This document shows positions 16,573 through 24,747 of a stretch of DNA of 64,000 bases, piece by piece (within the stretch, counting starts at the first letter, position 1; each line of letters begins with the position of its first letter). The stretch lies in assembly GCA_964543235.1 (NCBI GenBank), contig CAZIXE010000018.1:1-64000 (forward strand). The letters are read 5' to 3'. The DNA comes from JANMMJ01 sp964543235. GTDB taxonomy: Bacteria > Pseudomonadota > Alphaproteobacteria > Rhizobiales > Aestuariivirgaceae. Below the pieces are notes generated by a model. The model was not told the origin of the DNA. It searched no databases and worked only from the letters and a program-made list of their open reading frames with translations. A program made the position numbers and the translations under genes.

Positions 16573-17547
16573 ATGTCACCATATCGCTTTCGGCTGCCGC
16601 AACTTGGCAGCAAGCTGTTTCTCACCGACGGCGGCATCGAAACCGACCTGATTTTCAACGACGGGATCGAGCTGCCGCATTTTGCATCCTTCACCCTCCT
16701 CGCGACCGGCACGGGCCGCTCCGTGCTGCGGGCCTACTATCGCCGTTACGCGGCCATTGCCCGGTCAATGAGTGCCGGCTTCGTGCTCGAGAGTCCAACC
16801 TGGCGTTCGAGCGCCGACTGGGGTGCCAGGCTCGGCTACTCGCAAGCCGCGCTGGAGGGGGCGAACCGCGCCGCCATCGCCCTGATGGAGGAGTTGCGCA
16901 ATGATTTCGAAACCGCCGCATCGCCGATGGTTATCAGTGGCTGCGTCGGTCCGCGCGGCGATGGTTATGACCCGGGCCGGATCATGAGCCCGGGCGAGGC
17001 CCGCAGCTACCACGCCACCCAGGTCGGCATCTTTGCCGACACCGCCGCCGATCTCGTCACCGCCATCACCATGACCAACGTCAACGAGGCCATTGGCATC
17101 GCCCAGGCGGCGCGTGCCGCCAATATGCCGGTGGTGATCTCGTTCACGGTCGAGACCGATGGCAACCTGCCGACCGGCCAGGGCCTGTGGGACGCGATTG
17201 TGCAGACCGATCACGCTACCGGGCGCTATCCTGCCTACTACATGATCAATTGTGCCCATCCGGATCACTTCGACGCAACTCTCGCCCAGGGTGGCAATCT
17301 GGTGATGCGCCTGCGCGGCATTCGCGCCAACGCCTCCCGCTGCAGCCATGCGGAGCTCAATGAAGCGCCGGGACTCGACAGCGGCAACCCCGAGGAACTC
17401 GCGCGCCAGTATGCGGGCCTGCGCAATCAGTATCCGCATATCACCGTGCTCGGCGGTTGCTGCGGCACCGACCACCGCCACATCCACGAGATCGCGCTCG
17501 CCTGCGCCTCCGGCGAAACAACTGAAACACGACCGTCAGCGGCCTGA
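16573..17547 (+). CDS. Homocysteine S-methyltransferase family protein
   Basis: 324 residues. A Zn-dependent methyltransferase barrel: LTDGGIETDLIF at the start (D19-G20-G21 region), INCAHPDHF with C227 and GGCCGTDHRHI with C296/C297 as the zinc-binding thiols. The family methylates homocysteine using S-methylmethionine, betaine or related donors; this member is of the short, single-domain MmuM/BHMT-like size. The ATG at 16573 follows AAAGGA by about 7 bases. It is not obviously in an operon; a DUF1127 gene follows after 73 bases. The methyl donor is unknown. Confidence 0.85.
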   Translation: MSPYRFRLPQLGSKLFLTDGGIETDLIFNDGIELPHFASFTLLATGTGRSVLRAYYRRYAAIARSMSAGFVLESPTWRSSADWGARLGYSQAALEGANRAAIALMEELRNDFETAASPMVISGCVGPRGDGYDPGRIMSPGEARSYHATQVGIFADTAADLVTAITMTNVNEAIGIAQAARAANMPVVISFTVETDGNLPTGQGLWDAIVQTDHATGRYPAYYMINCAHPDHFDATLAQGGNLVMRLRGIRANASRCSHAELNEAPGLDSGNPEELARQYAGLRNQYPHITVLGGCCGTDHRHIHEIALACASGETTETRPSAA

Positions 17548-17620
17548 CATCGGCCGGCAACATCTGCCGGGTAATGCACGGCCACCTTACGGATTTGACT
17601 TGGAACCAAAGGAGACGACG

Positions 17621-17827
17621 ATGACCAGCTCATCCTCGCGCATCCACAGGCTTGACGCTACTGGCCTTTCGGGCGCCTTCACCCGCCCCATCGCCGCACT
17701 GCGCCGCCGCATCCGCCGCGATGCCACGCGCCGTACGCTGATGAACCTCGATGACCATTTGCTGCGCGACATCGGTTTGACGCGCGGCAACATCGAGGAC
17801 GCCCTGCGCCGCCTCGGATCGCGCTAA
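17621..17827 (+). CDS. DUF1127 (YjiS-like) small protein
   Basis: 68 residues. The C-terminal motif NLDDHLLRDIGLTRGNIEDAL is the DUF1127 signature, preceded by a basic helix (ALRRRIRRDATRRTL). DUF1127 proteins are small arginine-rich regulators of phosphate, carbon or RNA metabolism in alphaproteobacteria. The start follows AAAGGAG by 6 bases; the longer frame over the upstream gene is not real. A strong terminator follows at 17862-17892. Confidence 0.88.
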   Translation: MTSSSSRIHRLDATGLSGAFTRPIAALRRRIRRDATRRTLMNLDDHLLRDIGLTRGNIEDALRRLGSR

Positions 17828-17861
17828 GCGCCGGCGCCTGCGGGCGCACCTGCAACTGCGC

Positions 17862-17892
17862 GATGGCCGGCCGGTGCCGGCCATCGTGCTTT
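17862..17892 (+). terminator. Intrinsic terminator after the first DUF1127 gene
   Basis: A perfect 10-bp stem, GATGGCCGGC (17862-17871) with GCCGGCCATC (17876-17885), has a 4-base loop and is followed by GTGCTTTT. Confidence 0.75.
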
Positions 17893-17973
17893 TGGGCGAG
17901 GCTTTCACGCGAGTCTAACGGCAACTGTGCTCAATGCCATGGCCAGAACGGCAGTGGACTCGAGGAGCACCCG

Positions 17974-18159
17974 ATGAACGCAATTGCCAGACCGTGCTTT
18001 AACGCCACCCATTCGACATGGACGAAGCCATTGCGAGCCCTGCGCCGCCGCATCGTCAGGAATGCCATGCGCCGGACCATCTCCTATCTGGAAGACCCGG
18101 CACTTCAGGCAGCGATGCTGTCACGACAGAACATGAGCGACATGCTGCGGCGGGACTGA
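17974..18159 (+). CDS. Divergent DUF1127-like small protein
   Basis: 61 residues. The arginine-rich helix KPLRALRRRIVRNAMRRTI parallels IAALRRRIRRDATRRTL of the preceding DUF1127 protein, and the end (LSRQNMSDMLRR) mimics its C-terminal helix. The canonical LLRDIG core has drifted to LQAAMLSR. GAGGAG lies 7 bases before the ATG. Probably a duplicated and diverged paralogue, with its own terminator downstream. Confidence 0.65.
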   Translation: MNAIARPCFNATHSTWTKPLRALRRRIVRNAMRRTISYLEDPALQAAMLSRQNMSDMLRRD

Positions 18160-18202
18160 CGCTGGCCCCTTCCGTTTCAGGCCTGTCACCTGGACAATGA
18201 CC

Positions 18203-18239
18203 GGCAGGGAACAAGGCACAGCATCATTCCCTGCCTTTT
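18203..18239 (+). terminator. Intrinsic terminator after the second DUF1127-like gene
   Basis: GGCAGGGAA (18203-18211) pairs with TTCCCTGCC (18227-18235), followed directly by TTTT. It lies between convergent genes, nine bases before the end of the cadherin-like gene on the other strand. Confidence 0.72.
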
Positions 18240-18247
18240 GAATGCGA

Positions 18248-20437
18248 TCACGCAAGGAACGAGAACGTCTCCTGCGCGAAGTTGAGTGCAAACGTGTCGT
18301 TGTAGACGTCGAACGAGGCCACCGGCAGGCTGCCGCCCGCATGGAACAGCGTGTCCTCGATGATCGGAATGTTCTTCAAGAGGTCGAAACTGTAGCCGAC
18401 ATTGAAGCCCACCTCGGTGTCGTTGGTGAGCGTCGCATCGAGTGCCAGCCCCAGGGTGAACTCGACCTGCCCGTCATCGTCTGCATCGAGCGTTGAGGCG
18501 TTCTGGATGAGGAGATCGCTGAGGAAGCTGAAGGCCTGCGTGACACCGTTCTCGAAGGTGATGGTGCCGACGATCCCGGCCGCCGTGAGGATGAAGTTCT
18601 GCAGGAAGTTGAGCCCCGCATTGACGTCGAGATCGAGCCACTCGAAATTGTCCGGATTGGTGGGCTCCGGGTCGAGCACGCCGATCGGCGGGAAGAAATA
18701 GGCCGCCAGCTGATCGACATCGAGGTTGATCTGCAGAAAATTGTTGCTGGCACCGTCGCCTTCCAGCGTGGTCGCTGTCGCCTGCGATCCGTTCGTCGAC
18801 AGGTGCGGCCACGCCAGCGAAATCGACAGACCGGCCGGCAGCGGCAGGGTGATCGCCGCATCCTGGCTGTCGAAATCGATCAGTTTTTCCTGGATGCTGT
18901 CGCCAATACTGGTAGTGAGGTCGATGGGGAACTCAACACCCGCTTCCAGCAGGTACTCGAAGATGAAGTCGAGTTTGAAGAAGCCTTCCGGCCCTGTAGT
19001 CATGAAAGTGCCGCCCGCTCCCAGCGCCGCCGCCGGGCTGATCAGCAGCGCATCGGTCGTCTTGTTGTAGTTTGTGTCGACACTGATATCGAAAGGAACC
19101 GTGGCGTCGATGTCGCCGGCCTGCAGATGGATCGTCGACTGGAAGCCGGCCTTGACGTGCCCTTCGGCGGTCGCCACCGCCACGAAGGGCGGCACTGGAA
19201 TCGGGAACGGCACATCGAGATCGAAGGGCTGGTCGATACCGAAGAACCGGCTGTCATCGAAGCTGAACGCCTGCCCGGTGCCCCAGATGCTCTGGTCGAC
19301 GGCGGTGAATGTCTTCACTGTTTCATTGTGATTGAACTCCATGATGATCGGAATGGAGGCCGTGGCCGTTGCCTCGTCCGGATCGCCATCGCCTTCCTCT
19401 TCCGACTCGGCCGTCACCGTGAAGTTGAAATCGGTGTCCTGGTCCATCGGCAGCAGCAGCTCAATGTATTCGACGACCTGATCGGGCTGTCCCGGATCGT
19501 CGAGCTGGCCGTCGGTGACGACGATGACGCCGGCAGGCACGCCGCCCAGTGTAATCTTGTCGATGAATTCCGATCCGTCGAAATCGGTCTGCGTCGCCGT
19601 AACCCGCAGGCGCACCAGGTTGACCGGATCGCCGGCCAGGGGTGACAGCACCTCGATCTTGACATCGGGCGGATCGGCGACCGGAATGATGTTGACTGTG
19701 ACGGTGGCCGAGTCCTGCCCGCCGTTCCCATCCGACACGCAATAGGTGAAGCTGTCCGTCCCGGCATAGTCTTCGAAGGGCGTGTAGACCAGGCTGCGGC
19801 CATCGGGCGCGATCTCGACTGTTCCGTGCAACGGCCCATCGTCGATGTCGGTGATGACAAGCGTGTCGCCGTCGGCGTCCGTATCGTTCGACAGGACATC
19901 GATGGTGACCGGGACATCCTCATGCGTGCCGTTACTGTCATCTATGGCATCGGGCGCGGCCGGTGCAACGAACGTGACCTTGGCCGGCCCCGGGGGATTG
20001 GTGCCCTTGCCGCCGACGCTGGTCAGCATCGCACCGAACTCGAGATGGGCGATGTCATCGAGTGTCAGCGCGCCGGTTTCGGCCAGGGTGAAACTGATCG
20101 GACCGCTCACCGCATCACCGTGCGCCACGCCCGGTCCGCCAAACTTGAGTCCGATGTCGAACGGTTGCGCAGCGCCGTTCATGTTGACGCCTTGCCCCAG
20201 ATTGATGACGCTGTTGGCAGCGATCTGTGTCGTGGTGATGATGCTGTCGCCGCTGATGTCAAGCCCGGCCAGCTTGCTCTCGTTGAAGTGGAAGAACAGG
20301 CCACGGAGATCCGCCATGTGGGCGTTGCCGCCGAGGACCTCGATCCTGAAATCGAGCTTGCCGGCATTCTCAGTGATGGTGATTTGAATGCCATTCTTGC
20401 CGGGAATGACAAATGTCAGACTGCGTGGACAACCCAT
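18248..20437 (-). CDS. Large cadherin-like (Big_9/tandem-95) surface or secreted protein
   Basis: 729 residues, very acidic, with no cleavable signal peptide. Residues about 163-250 form a cadherin-like repeat of the Big_9/VCBS type (DVLSNDTDADGDTLVITDID ... FEDYAGTDSFTYCVSDGNGG). The remaining parts are beta-rich and rich in Asp, Asn and Gly, with no glycine-rich nonapeptide calcium repeats. The last residues (NFAQETFSFLA) could carry an uncleaved type I secretion signal, but no transporter genes are adjacent. The family suggests adhesion or matrix function. A CtrA-type box lies 88-103 bases upstream of the start. Alternative: a passively retained calcium-binding surface protein. Confidence 0.72.
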   Translation of the reverse strand: MGCPRSLTFVIPGKNGIQITITENAGKLDFRIEVLGGNAHMADLRGLFFHFNESKLAGLDISGDSIITTTQIAANSVINLGQGVNMNGAAQPFDIGLKFGGPGVAHGDAVSGPISFTLAETGALTLDDIAHLEFGAMLTSVGGKGTNPPGPAKVTFVAPAAPDAIDDSNGTHEDVPVTIDVLSNDTDADGDTLVITDIDDGPLHGTVEIAPDGRSLVYTPFEDYAGTDSFTYCVSDGNGGQDSATVTVNIIPVADPPDVKIEVLSPLAGDPVNLVRLRVTATQTDFDGSEFIDKITLGGVPAGVIVVTDGQLDDPGQPDQVVEYIELLLPMDQDTDFNFTVTAESEEEGDGDPDEATATASIPIIMEFNHNETVKTFTAVDQSIWGTGQAFSFDDSRFFGIDQPFDLDVPFPIPVPPFVAVATAEGHVKAGFQSTIHLQAGDIDATVPFDISVDTNYNKTTDALLISPAAALGAGGTFMTTGPEGFFKLDFIFEYLLEAGVEFPIDLTTSIGDSIQEKLIDFDSQDAAITLPLPAGLSISLAWPHLSTNGSQATATTLEGDGASNNFLQINLDVDQLAAYFFPPIGVLDPEPTNPDNFEWLDLDVNAGLNFLQNFILTAAGIVGTITFENGVTQAFSFLSDLLIQNASTLDADDDGQVEFTLGLALDATLTNDTEVGFNVGYSFDLLKNIPIIEDTLFHAGGSLPVASFDVYNDTFALNFAQETFSFLA

Positions 20438-20524
20438 GGGATAAGCCTCCAGTTGATGCCTCTGTCACTAGAAAGTCCCACCGCGCCCTTGCTACCCGCA
20501 GCTTCACCTTAGGTCAAATTGCAT

Positions 20525-20540
20525 TTAACGCAAAGTTAAC
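20525..20540. promoter_or_regulatory. CtrA-type box TTAA-N7-TTAAC
   Basis: TTAA (20525-20528), seven bases, then TTAAC (20536-20540) matches the full CtrA consensus of alphaproteobacteria. It sits upstream of the cadherin-like gene. The window also encodes CckA, the kinase that activates CtrA. Confidence 0.6.
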
Positions 20541-20587
20541 CTTGCGCATTTCACGGCAAATTGTCGGGATTGTGCCGGCGCCTCGCG

Positions 20588-21049
20588 CTAGGCCGGCGGA
20601 TCGGGGAACACCGAGGTTTTCTTCACCGTGCCATAGGCGAAGCTGGTTTCGATCGCCGCAATGCCGGGGATGACGTGGATATGCCGGCGGATGAACTCCT
20701 CATAGGCCCTGAGATCGGGCATCAGCACCCTGAGCATGTAGTCGAAATCCCCTGCCAGCAGGTGGCACTCCAGGATCTCGGGGATGGCACCAATTGCGCG
20801 CTCGAAGCGGCCAACCCGTTCTTCGGAGTGGCGGTCCAGCCTGATCCGCACGAACACCGTGACCGGCAGACCGTAGCGCTCCTCATCGACGATTGCCGCA
20901 TAGCCCTTGATCACACCTTCGTCTTCCAGAATGCGCAATCGTCTGAGACACGGCGATGGCGACAGCCCGACCCTGCCCGCCAGCTCCTGGACCGGCATGC
21001 GCCCGTTGGCCTGCAGCGCCCGCAGCATCTTGTAGTCGATACGGTCCAT
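20588..21049 (-). CDS. Lrp/AsnC-family transcriptional regulator
   Basis: 153 residues. An N-terminal helix-turn-helix (DYKMLRALQANGRMPVQEL, then RVGLSPSPCLRRLRILEDEG) is followed by the Asn/Lrp effector domain (VFVRIRLDRHSEERVGRFE ... AGDFDYMLRVLMPDLRAYE). The family senses amino acids or related small molecules. The ATG at 21049 gives a standard N-terminus; a TTG 42 bases further upstream is less likely. It is divergent from the PLP-enzyme and DmdA-like genes and is their probable regulator, with the substrate of that pathway a possible effector. Confidence 0.93.
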   Translation of the reverse strand: MDRIDYKMLRALQANGRMPVQELAGRVGLSPSPCLRRLRILEDEGVIKGYAAIVDEERYGLPVTVFVRIRLDRHSEERVGRFERAIGAIPEILECHLLAGDFDYMLRVLMPDLRAYEEFIRRHIHVIPGIAAIETSFAYGTVKKTSVFPDPPA

Positions 21050-21102
21050 GAACAGGCTACTCTTGGCAGATTCAGCTATTTTATGCGTCAATCATGACAG
21101 AT

Positions 21103-21133
21103 TTGACAGAAACCGCCAGTCAGTTTGCATTAT
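21103..21133 (+). promoter_or_regulatory. Possible promoter of the PLP-enzyme operon
   Basis: A perfect TTGACA (21103-21108) is followed by CATTAT (21128-21133), a fair -10 with a long 19-base spacer. It lies in the divergent region next to the Lrp gene. Confidence 0.35.
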
Positions 21134-21163
21134 CATGTCCGAAATCATCCGCAGGAGGCCCCC

Positions 21164-22993
21164 ATGACCGATGCCATCACCATCGAGCGGTTGCGCCAGC
21201 TGAGTCCGCTGCGCAATTCCACAGCGGCCGTTGAGACTGATGCGCTCGTCGAAGAGCAGCTCGGTCACTTCGCAATCGACCCTACATCCCCCTATGGCCG
21301 CGCCCTCGCCGAGTTCACCCGCAGCCTTTACCAGGCCAATCTCGCCACCCATCAGCTGATCGACGTGACCGCGGCGGCCCTGGCGTCGCTGGACCGCCGC
21401 GATCGCATTGCCTGGTTCAATGCCAAGCGCTTCGCCTGCTTCCAGCTGGCCAAGGTTCTCGACAATCTCCAGACTCCCTTCCGGCACACCTACCAGTCGC
21501 TGGCCGGCAAGGACGGCATCGAGGCCGCCCGCGGTCCCTATCCGGTATTCGACAATGTCACCGCGATCTTCTCCTCGACGCCGGTGATTGCCCGGACCGC
21601 CACCTATCTCTATGCCTGCGTCGAATGGGTCGAGGACGCCTTCAAGGGCAAGGAACTGCTGCACGAAATCTATTCGCGCCTGCTGAATCCGACTTCGATC
21701 TCGCTCGCCAACCACATCGTCGATGTCGAGGCAGGCCCGCTCGCCCAGGAATACTTTGCCTGGAATTTCAATTCCGGCATGGCCGCCGTCGATGCGACGC
21801 TGGCCCATCTCGTTGGCTACCAGGACATTGTGCTCTCCAGCCGCAACATCTATGGCGGCGTCTATCAGCTGCTCCATGACTGGTATGGCAAGCGCAGCAA
21901 TCTCGATGTCGCCGTCGAGTGGTTTGACGGCTACGCCGCCGCGGATTTTGCAAGCGCCCTCGCCGCCGTGCAGGCTCGCCATGCCGGAAGGCTGGCCGCC
22001 GGTCGTCAGGTTTACGTCTATCTTGAGAGTCCCTGCAATCCCCACGGCCACGTGCTGGACGTTGCCGGCATTTGCCGGCATGCCCATGCTGCGGGCCTCA
22101 CCGTGATTTGTGATGCAACCGTCGGCACGCCGTTCCTGCAACCGGTGTTGCGCCGGCAGGAACCGGAAGAACGGCCGGACTTCGTGATCCACTCCTACAC
22201 CAAGGATCTCGCCGGCTATGGCGCCACAACGGCCGGCGTCGTCATCGCCCGCAACGAGGACATGTTTCTGCCCAAGGGATCCAGCGCCACTGTCGCCGGC
22301 CCCGGCGGCAGGAGCCGCACCATCAACTGGGACGAAACACTGTTCTGGAACGTCTATTACATCAAGGGCGCCTTCCTCGATGCCGACAAGGCCTATGAAG
22401 TGATCAACGGCATGCGCACGCTGGAACTGCGCATGCTGTCGAAATGTATCACCACCACTGTCCTTGCCCGGGCGCTCGCGGCGCATCCGCGCATCAATGT
22501 CAACTGTTCGGCGGTCCCCGGCCATCCCAATGCGCCCTTGCGCGAAGCCAACATGTACTTGGGCCTCCCCGCACCTCTCTTCACCATCGACTTCGAGCCC
22601 AGGCCCGGCGAAACGCCGCTGCCTCGCGAAGCTTTCAAGATCTTCTTCGACTCGCTGGAGCCGGCATTCGGATTGCAGGTGAGTCTCGGCCAGACCAATA
22701 CCGTGGTGCTCTGCCCAGCACTGACCAGCCATTCGGAGATGTCCGATGCGGCGCTGGCAGAGGCCGGCATCACCCGCACCACCATCCGCATCGCTGTCGG
22801 CAATGAGGATCCGCGCACGCTTCTCGCCCATCTGATGCGCGCCGCCGAACTCGCCTTCGATGCCGTGGCGCCCGGCTTTGCGCAGCAATTCATGGCCCCG
22901 GCCGATGTCGATCGGCTCTACGAGGAAACCTACATTGACGTGCATCGCCGCTACGTGCAAAGCCGCCCGAAACTAGCCGACCTCTTGCGCTGA
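21164..22993 (+). CDS. Cys/Met-metabolism-type PLP-dependent enzyme, extended form
   Basis: 609 residues, about 200 longer than usual cystathionine/methionine gamma-lyases. The catalytic part starts near residue 190 and shows SSRNIYGGVYQLL (YGG phosphate-loop region), YLESPCNPHGHVLDV, CDATVGTPF with D317 as the pyridine-N aspartate, and HSYTKDLAGYGATTAG with K347 as the likely Schiff-base lysine. Residues 1-185 form an N-terminal helical extension. The fold is clear; the reaction (gamma-lyase, synthase or other elimination) is not. GCAGGAGG lies 6 bases before the ATG. It begins a two-gene unit with the DmdA-like gene and faces an Lrp regulator. Confidence 0.8.
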   Translation: MTDAITIERLRQLSPLRNSTAAVETDALVEEQLGHFAIDPTSPYGRALAEFTRSLYQANLATHQLIDVTAAALASLDRRDRIAWFNAKRFACFQLAKVLDNLQTPFRHTYQSLAGKDGIEAARGPYPVFDNVTAIFSSTPVIARTATYLYACVEWVEDAFKGKELLHEIYSRLLNPTSISLANHIVDVEAGPLAQEYFAWNFNSGMAAVDATLAHLVGYQDIVLSSRNIYGGVYQLLHDWYGKRSNLDVAVEWFDGYAAADFASALAAVQARHAGRLAAGRQVYVYLESPCNPHGHVLDVAGICRHAHAAGLTVICDATVGTPFLQPVLRRQEPEERPDFVIHSYTKDLAGYGATTAGVVIARNEDMFLPKGSSATVAGPGGRSRTINWDETLFWNVYYIKGAFLDADKAYEVINGMRTLELRMLSKCITTTVLARALAAHPRINVNCSAVPGHPNAPLREANMYLGLPAPLFTIDFEPRPGETPLPREAFKIFFDSLEPAFGLQVSLGQTNTVVLCPALTSHSEMSDAALAEAGITRTTIRIAVGNEDPRTLLAHLMRAAELAFDAVAPGFAQQFMAPADVDRLYEETYIDVHRRYVQSRPKLADLLR

Positions 22994-23006
22994 CGGGAGA
23001 CACCAC

Positions 23007-24161
23007 TTGACCTCGGTTCCTTCATCGATTGTTGCCGCCAGCATGCCCTTTCTCGCAGCCGGCCGTCGCATGCGCCGCACCCCTTTCACCTCGCGCGTGG
23101 AGGAACTGGGCTGCAAGGTATTCTCGATCTACAACCACATGCTGCTGCCGGAGGTTTTCGCCGGCGACGAAGCGGATTATCATCATCTGAAACAGCATGT
23201 GCAGATCTGGGACGTCGGCTGCGAACGCCAGGTCGAACTCAGAGGCCCCGATGCCCTGAAGCTGGCGCAGATCATGACCTGCCGCGACATCTCCGGCTGC
23301 GCTGTTGGTCAATGCCTGTACGTGCCGCTCGTCGACGAAAACGGCGGCATGATCAACGATCCGATCCTGCTCAAGCTCGCCGGCGATCACGTCTGGCTGT
23401 CAATTGCCGACAGCGATGTGCTGCTGTGGGCCAAAGGCCTTGCGGCGGGTCTCAGGCTCGACGTCGCCTGCCGTGAACCCGACGTCTGGCCGCTGGCCAT
23501 TCAGGGTCCCAAGGCCGAGGACCTTGTTGCCAGTGTATTTGGCGACGCGGTGCGGGCCATCCGCTTCTTCCGCTTTTCCCGGATTGCCTGGCGCGGCCAT
23601 GAATTTGTCGTCGCCCGCTCCGGCTGGAGCAAGCAGGGCGGCTTTGAAATCTATGTCAACGACTGGGATCTGGGCGGCCTGCTGTGGGATACCTTCATGG
23701 CGCAGGGCAAGGCGTTCAACATTGCTCCTGGCGCTCCCCATAACACCGAGCGGATCGAGGCCGGCCTGCTCTCGTACGGCAATGATTTCACCAACGAAAA
23801 CAATCCTTTCGAGATTGGCCTTGAGAAGTATGTTCATCTCGATCGCGACGTCGATTTCCTCGGCCGCAGGGCGCTCTCGCGCATTCGCGCGGAGGGCATT
23901 CGCCGCCGCCTGATGGGCCTTCTCATCGAAACCGAAACGCTTCCCGCCTGTGATGCGCCATGGCCGGTCTACGCCGGCAGCGACTTGGCTGGCGAACTGA
24001 CATCCTGCTCGGTCTCGCCCCTGTTCGGCAAGGGGATCGGCTATGCCATGCTGGCACGGTCGTTCTGGGATGCAGGCACCGCCTTGAGCCTCGCAGCACC
24101 GGACGGCCGCCGCCTCAGCGCCGCCGTCACCGCCCTGCCATTTGTGAAGCCCGCAGGCTGA
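23007..24161 (+). CDS. DmdA/GcvT-like folate-dependent demethylase
   Basis: 384 residues. The segments RRTPFTSRVEELG, YNHMLLPEVF, HVQIWDVGCERQVEL, MTCRDISGCAVGQC, PLVDENGGMINDP and KSGxSKQGGFEIYV-like SGWSKQGGFEIYVND closely follow DMSP demethylase DmdA as I remember it, within the GcvT/aminomethyltransferase family. Such enzymes move a methyl or one-carbon unit from a substrate to tetrahydrofolate. Whether this one uses DMSP, a betaine or another onium compound cannot be settled from sequence. TTG at 23007 is chosen because GGGAGA lies 6 bases upstream; ATG 23043 is the fallback. It ends 4 bases before the convergent tmpB-like gene. Confidence 0.85.
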   Translation: MTSVPSSIVAASMPFLAAGRRMRRTPFTSRVEELGCKVFSIYNHMLLPEVFAGDEADYHHLKQHVQIWDVGCERQVELRGPDALKLAQIMTCRDISGCAVGQCLYVPLVDENGGMINDPILLKLAGDHVWLSIADSDVLLWAKGLAAGLRLDVACREPDVWPLAIQGPKAEDLVASVFGDAVRAIRFFRFSRIAWRGHEFVVARSGWSKQGGFEIYVNDWDLGGLLWDTFMAQGKAFNIAPGAPHNTERIEAGLLSYGNDFTNENNPFEIGLEKYVHLDRDVDFLGRRALSRIRAEGIRRRLMGLLIETETLPACDAPWPVYAGSDLAGELTSCSVSPLFGKGIGYAMLARSFWDAGTALSLAAPDGRRLSAAVTALPFVKPAG

Positions 24162-24165
24162 TCTC

Positions 24166-24747
24166 TCATCCGGGGACGCTTCGCGCCACCACCCGCTCAA
24201 GCAGCGGCACGTAATGCCGGAACGGTGGCGTCGGCATGGCGGGGTCCTTGCCCAGATCGTCCCATCGGCGCACCCGCACCGCCTCCCTGTGGAAGGGGTT
24301 CTCCTCGAAAGCGGCCACTTCAGGAGCGCTCATCGGTCCGCCCTGGAGCGACAGCGTGTGTTTGGAAGCCTCCGAAAGCTTGCCGTAGTAGCCGGGGTCG
24401 ATGGCGCACAGATAGCGTTTGGCGGCGACATGCAGTTTCACGCATTCGTTAACCACCGGCGGAAAGAACGCTGCCAGCACCCTTGCACCCGCCTCCTCAT
24501 GAAAGTTGTCGCGCTCATCGCCGAGCGACAGCGTACCGAACTCCGAAGTGTAGTGGCCGATGTCGTGCAGCAGTGCCGCCGCTACCAGTTCTTCTGGTGC
24601 TCCTTCGCGCTCGGCCAGCACCGCTCCCTGCAGCATGTGCTGCGCCATCGTTACCGCTTCGCCCAGATAGGAATCGGCCCCGCGCCTTTCGAAAATATCG
24701 GCGATGAACTCCACGATGGTCTCGCGCGAGGGTTCGCCAGTGCTCAT
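24166..24747 (-). CDS. tmpB: TmpB/PhnZ-like HD-domain mixed-valent diiron oxygenase
   Basis: 193 residues. The residue set matches PhnZ with a near constant offset: Y27 and E30 (the PhnZ induced-fit Tyr/Glu pair), H37, H61-D62 (the HD), H83, H106, K110 (substrate-binding Lys) and D163. PhnZ cleaves the C-P bond of 1-hydroxy-2-aminoethylphosphonate. TmpB does the same on the hydroxylated trimethylammonio analogue, giving glycine betaine and phosphate. The start overlaps the stop of the TmpA-like gene (ATGA), coupling hydroxylase and C-P cleaving enzyme. TmpB rather than PhnZ is inferred from the betaine-hydroxylase-like partner. Cytosolic; the gene symbol is a proposal. Confidence 0.8.
   Translation of the reverse strand: MSTGEPSRETIVEFIADIFERRGADSYLGEAVTMAQHMLQGAVLAEREGAPEELVAAALLHDIGHYTSEFGTLSLGDERDNFHEEAGARVLAAFFPPVVNECVKLHVAAKRYLCAIDPGYYGKLSEASKHTLSLQGGPMSAPEVAAFEENPFHREAVRVRRWDDLGKDPAMPTPPFRHYVPLLERVVARSVPG

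Noticed and set aside
17554..17570. Hairpin CCGGCA-TGCCGG after the homocysteine methyltransferase-like gene
   Set aside because: Short stem without a T-tract; could be chance in GC-rich DNA.
18803..19645. A 280-codon plus-strand frame inside the cadherin-like gene
   Set aside because: Antisense to a protein with a recognisable Big_9 repeat; composition is Arg/His-rich with no domain.
21092..22960. A 622-codon open frame antisense to the PLP enzyme
   Set aside because: It mirrors a real gene with PLP-family motifs; its translation is rich in Gly, Arg, His and Asp typical of GC-rich antisense frames and shows no domain.
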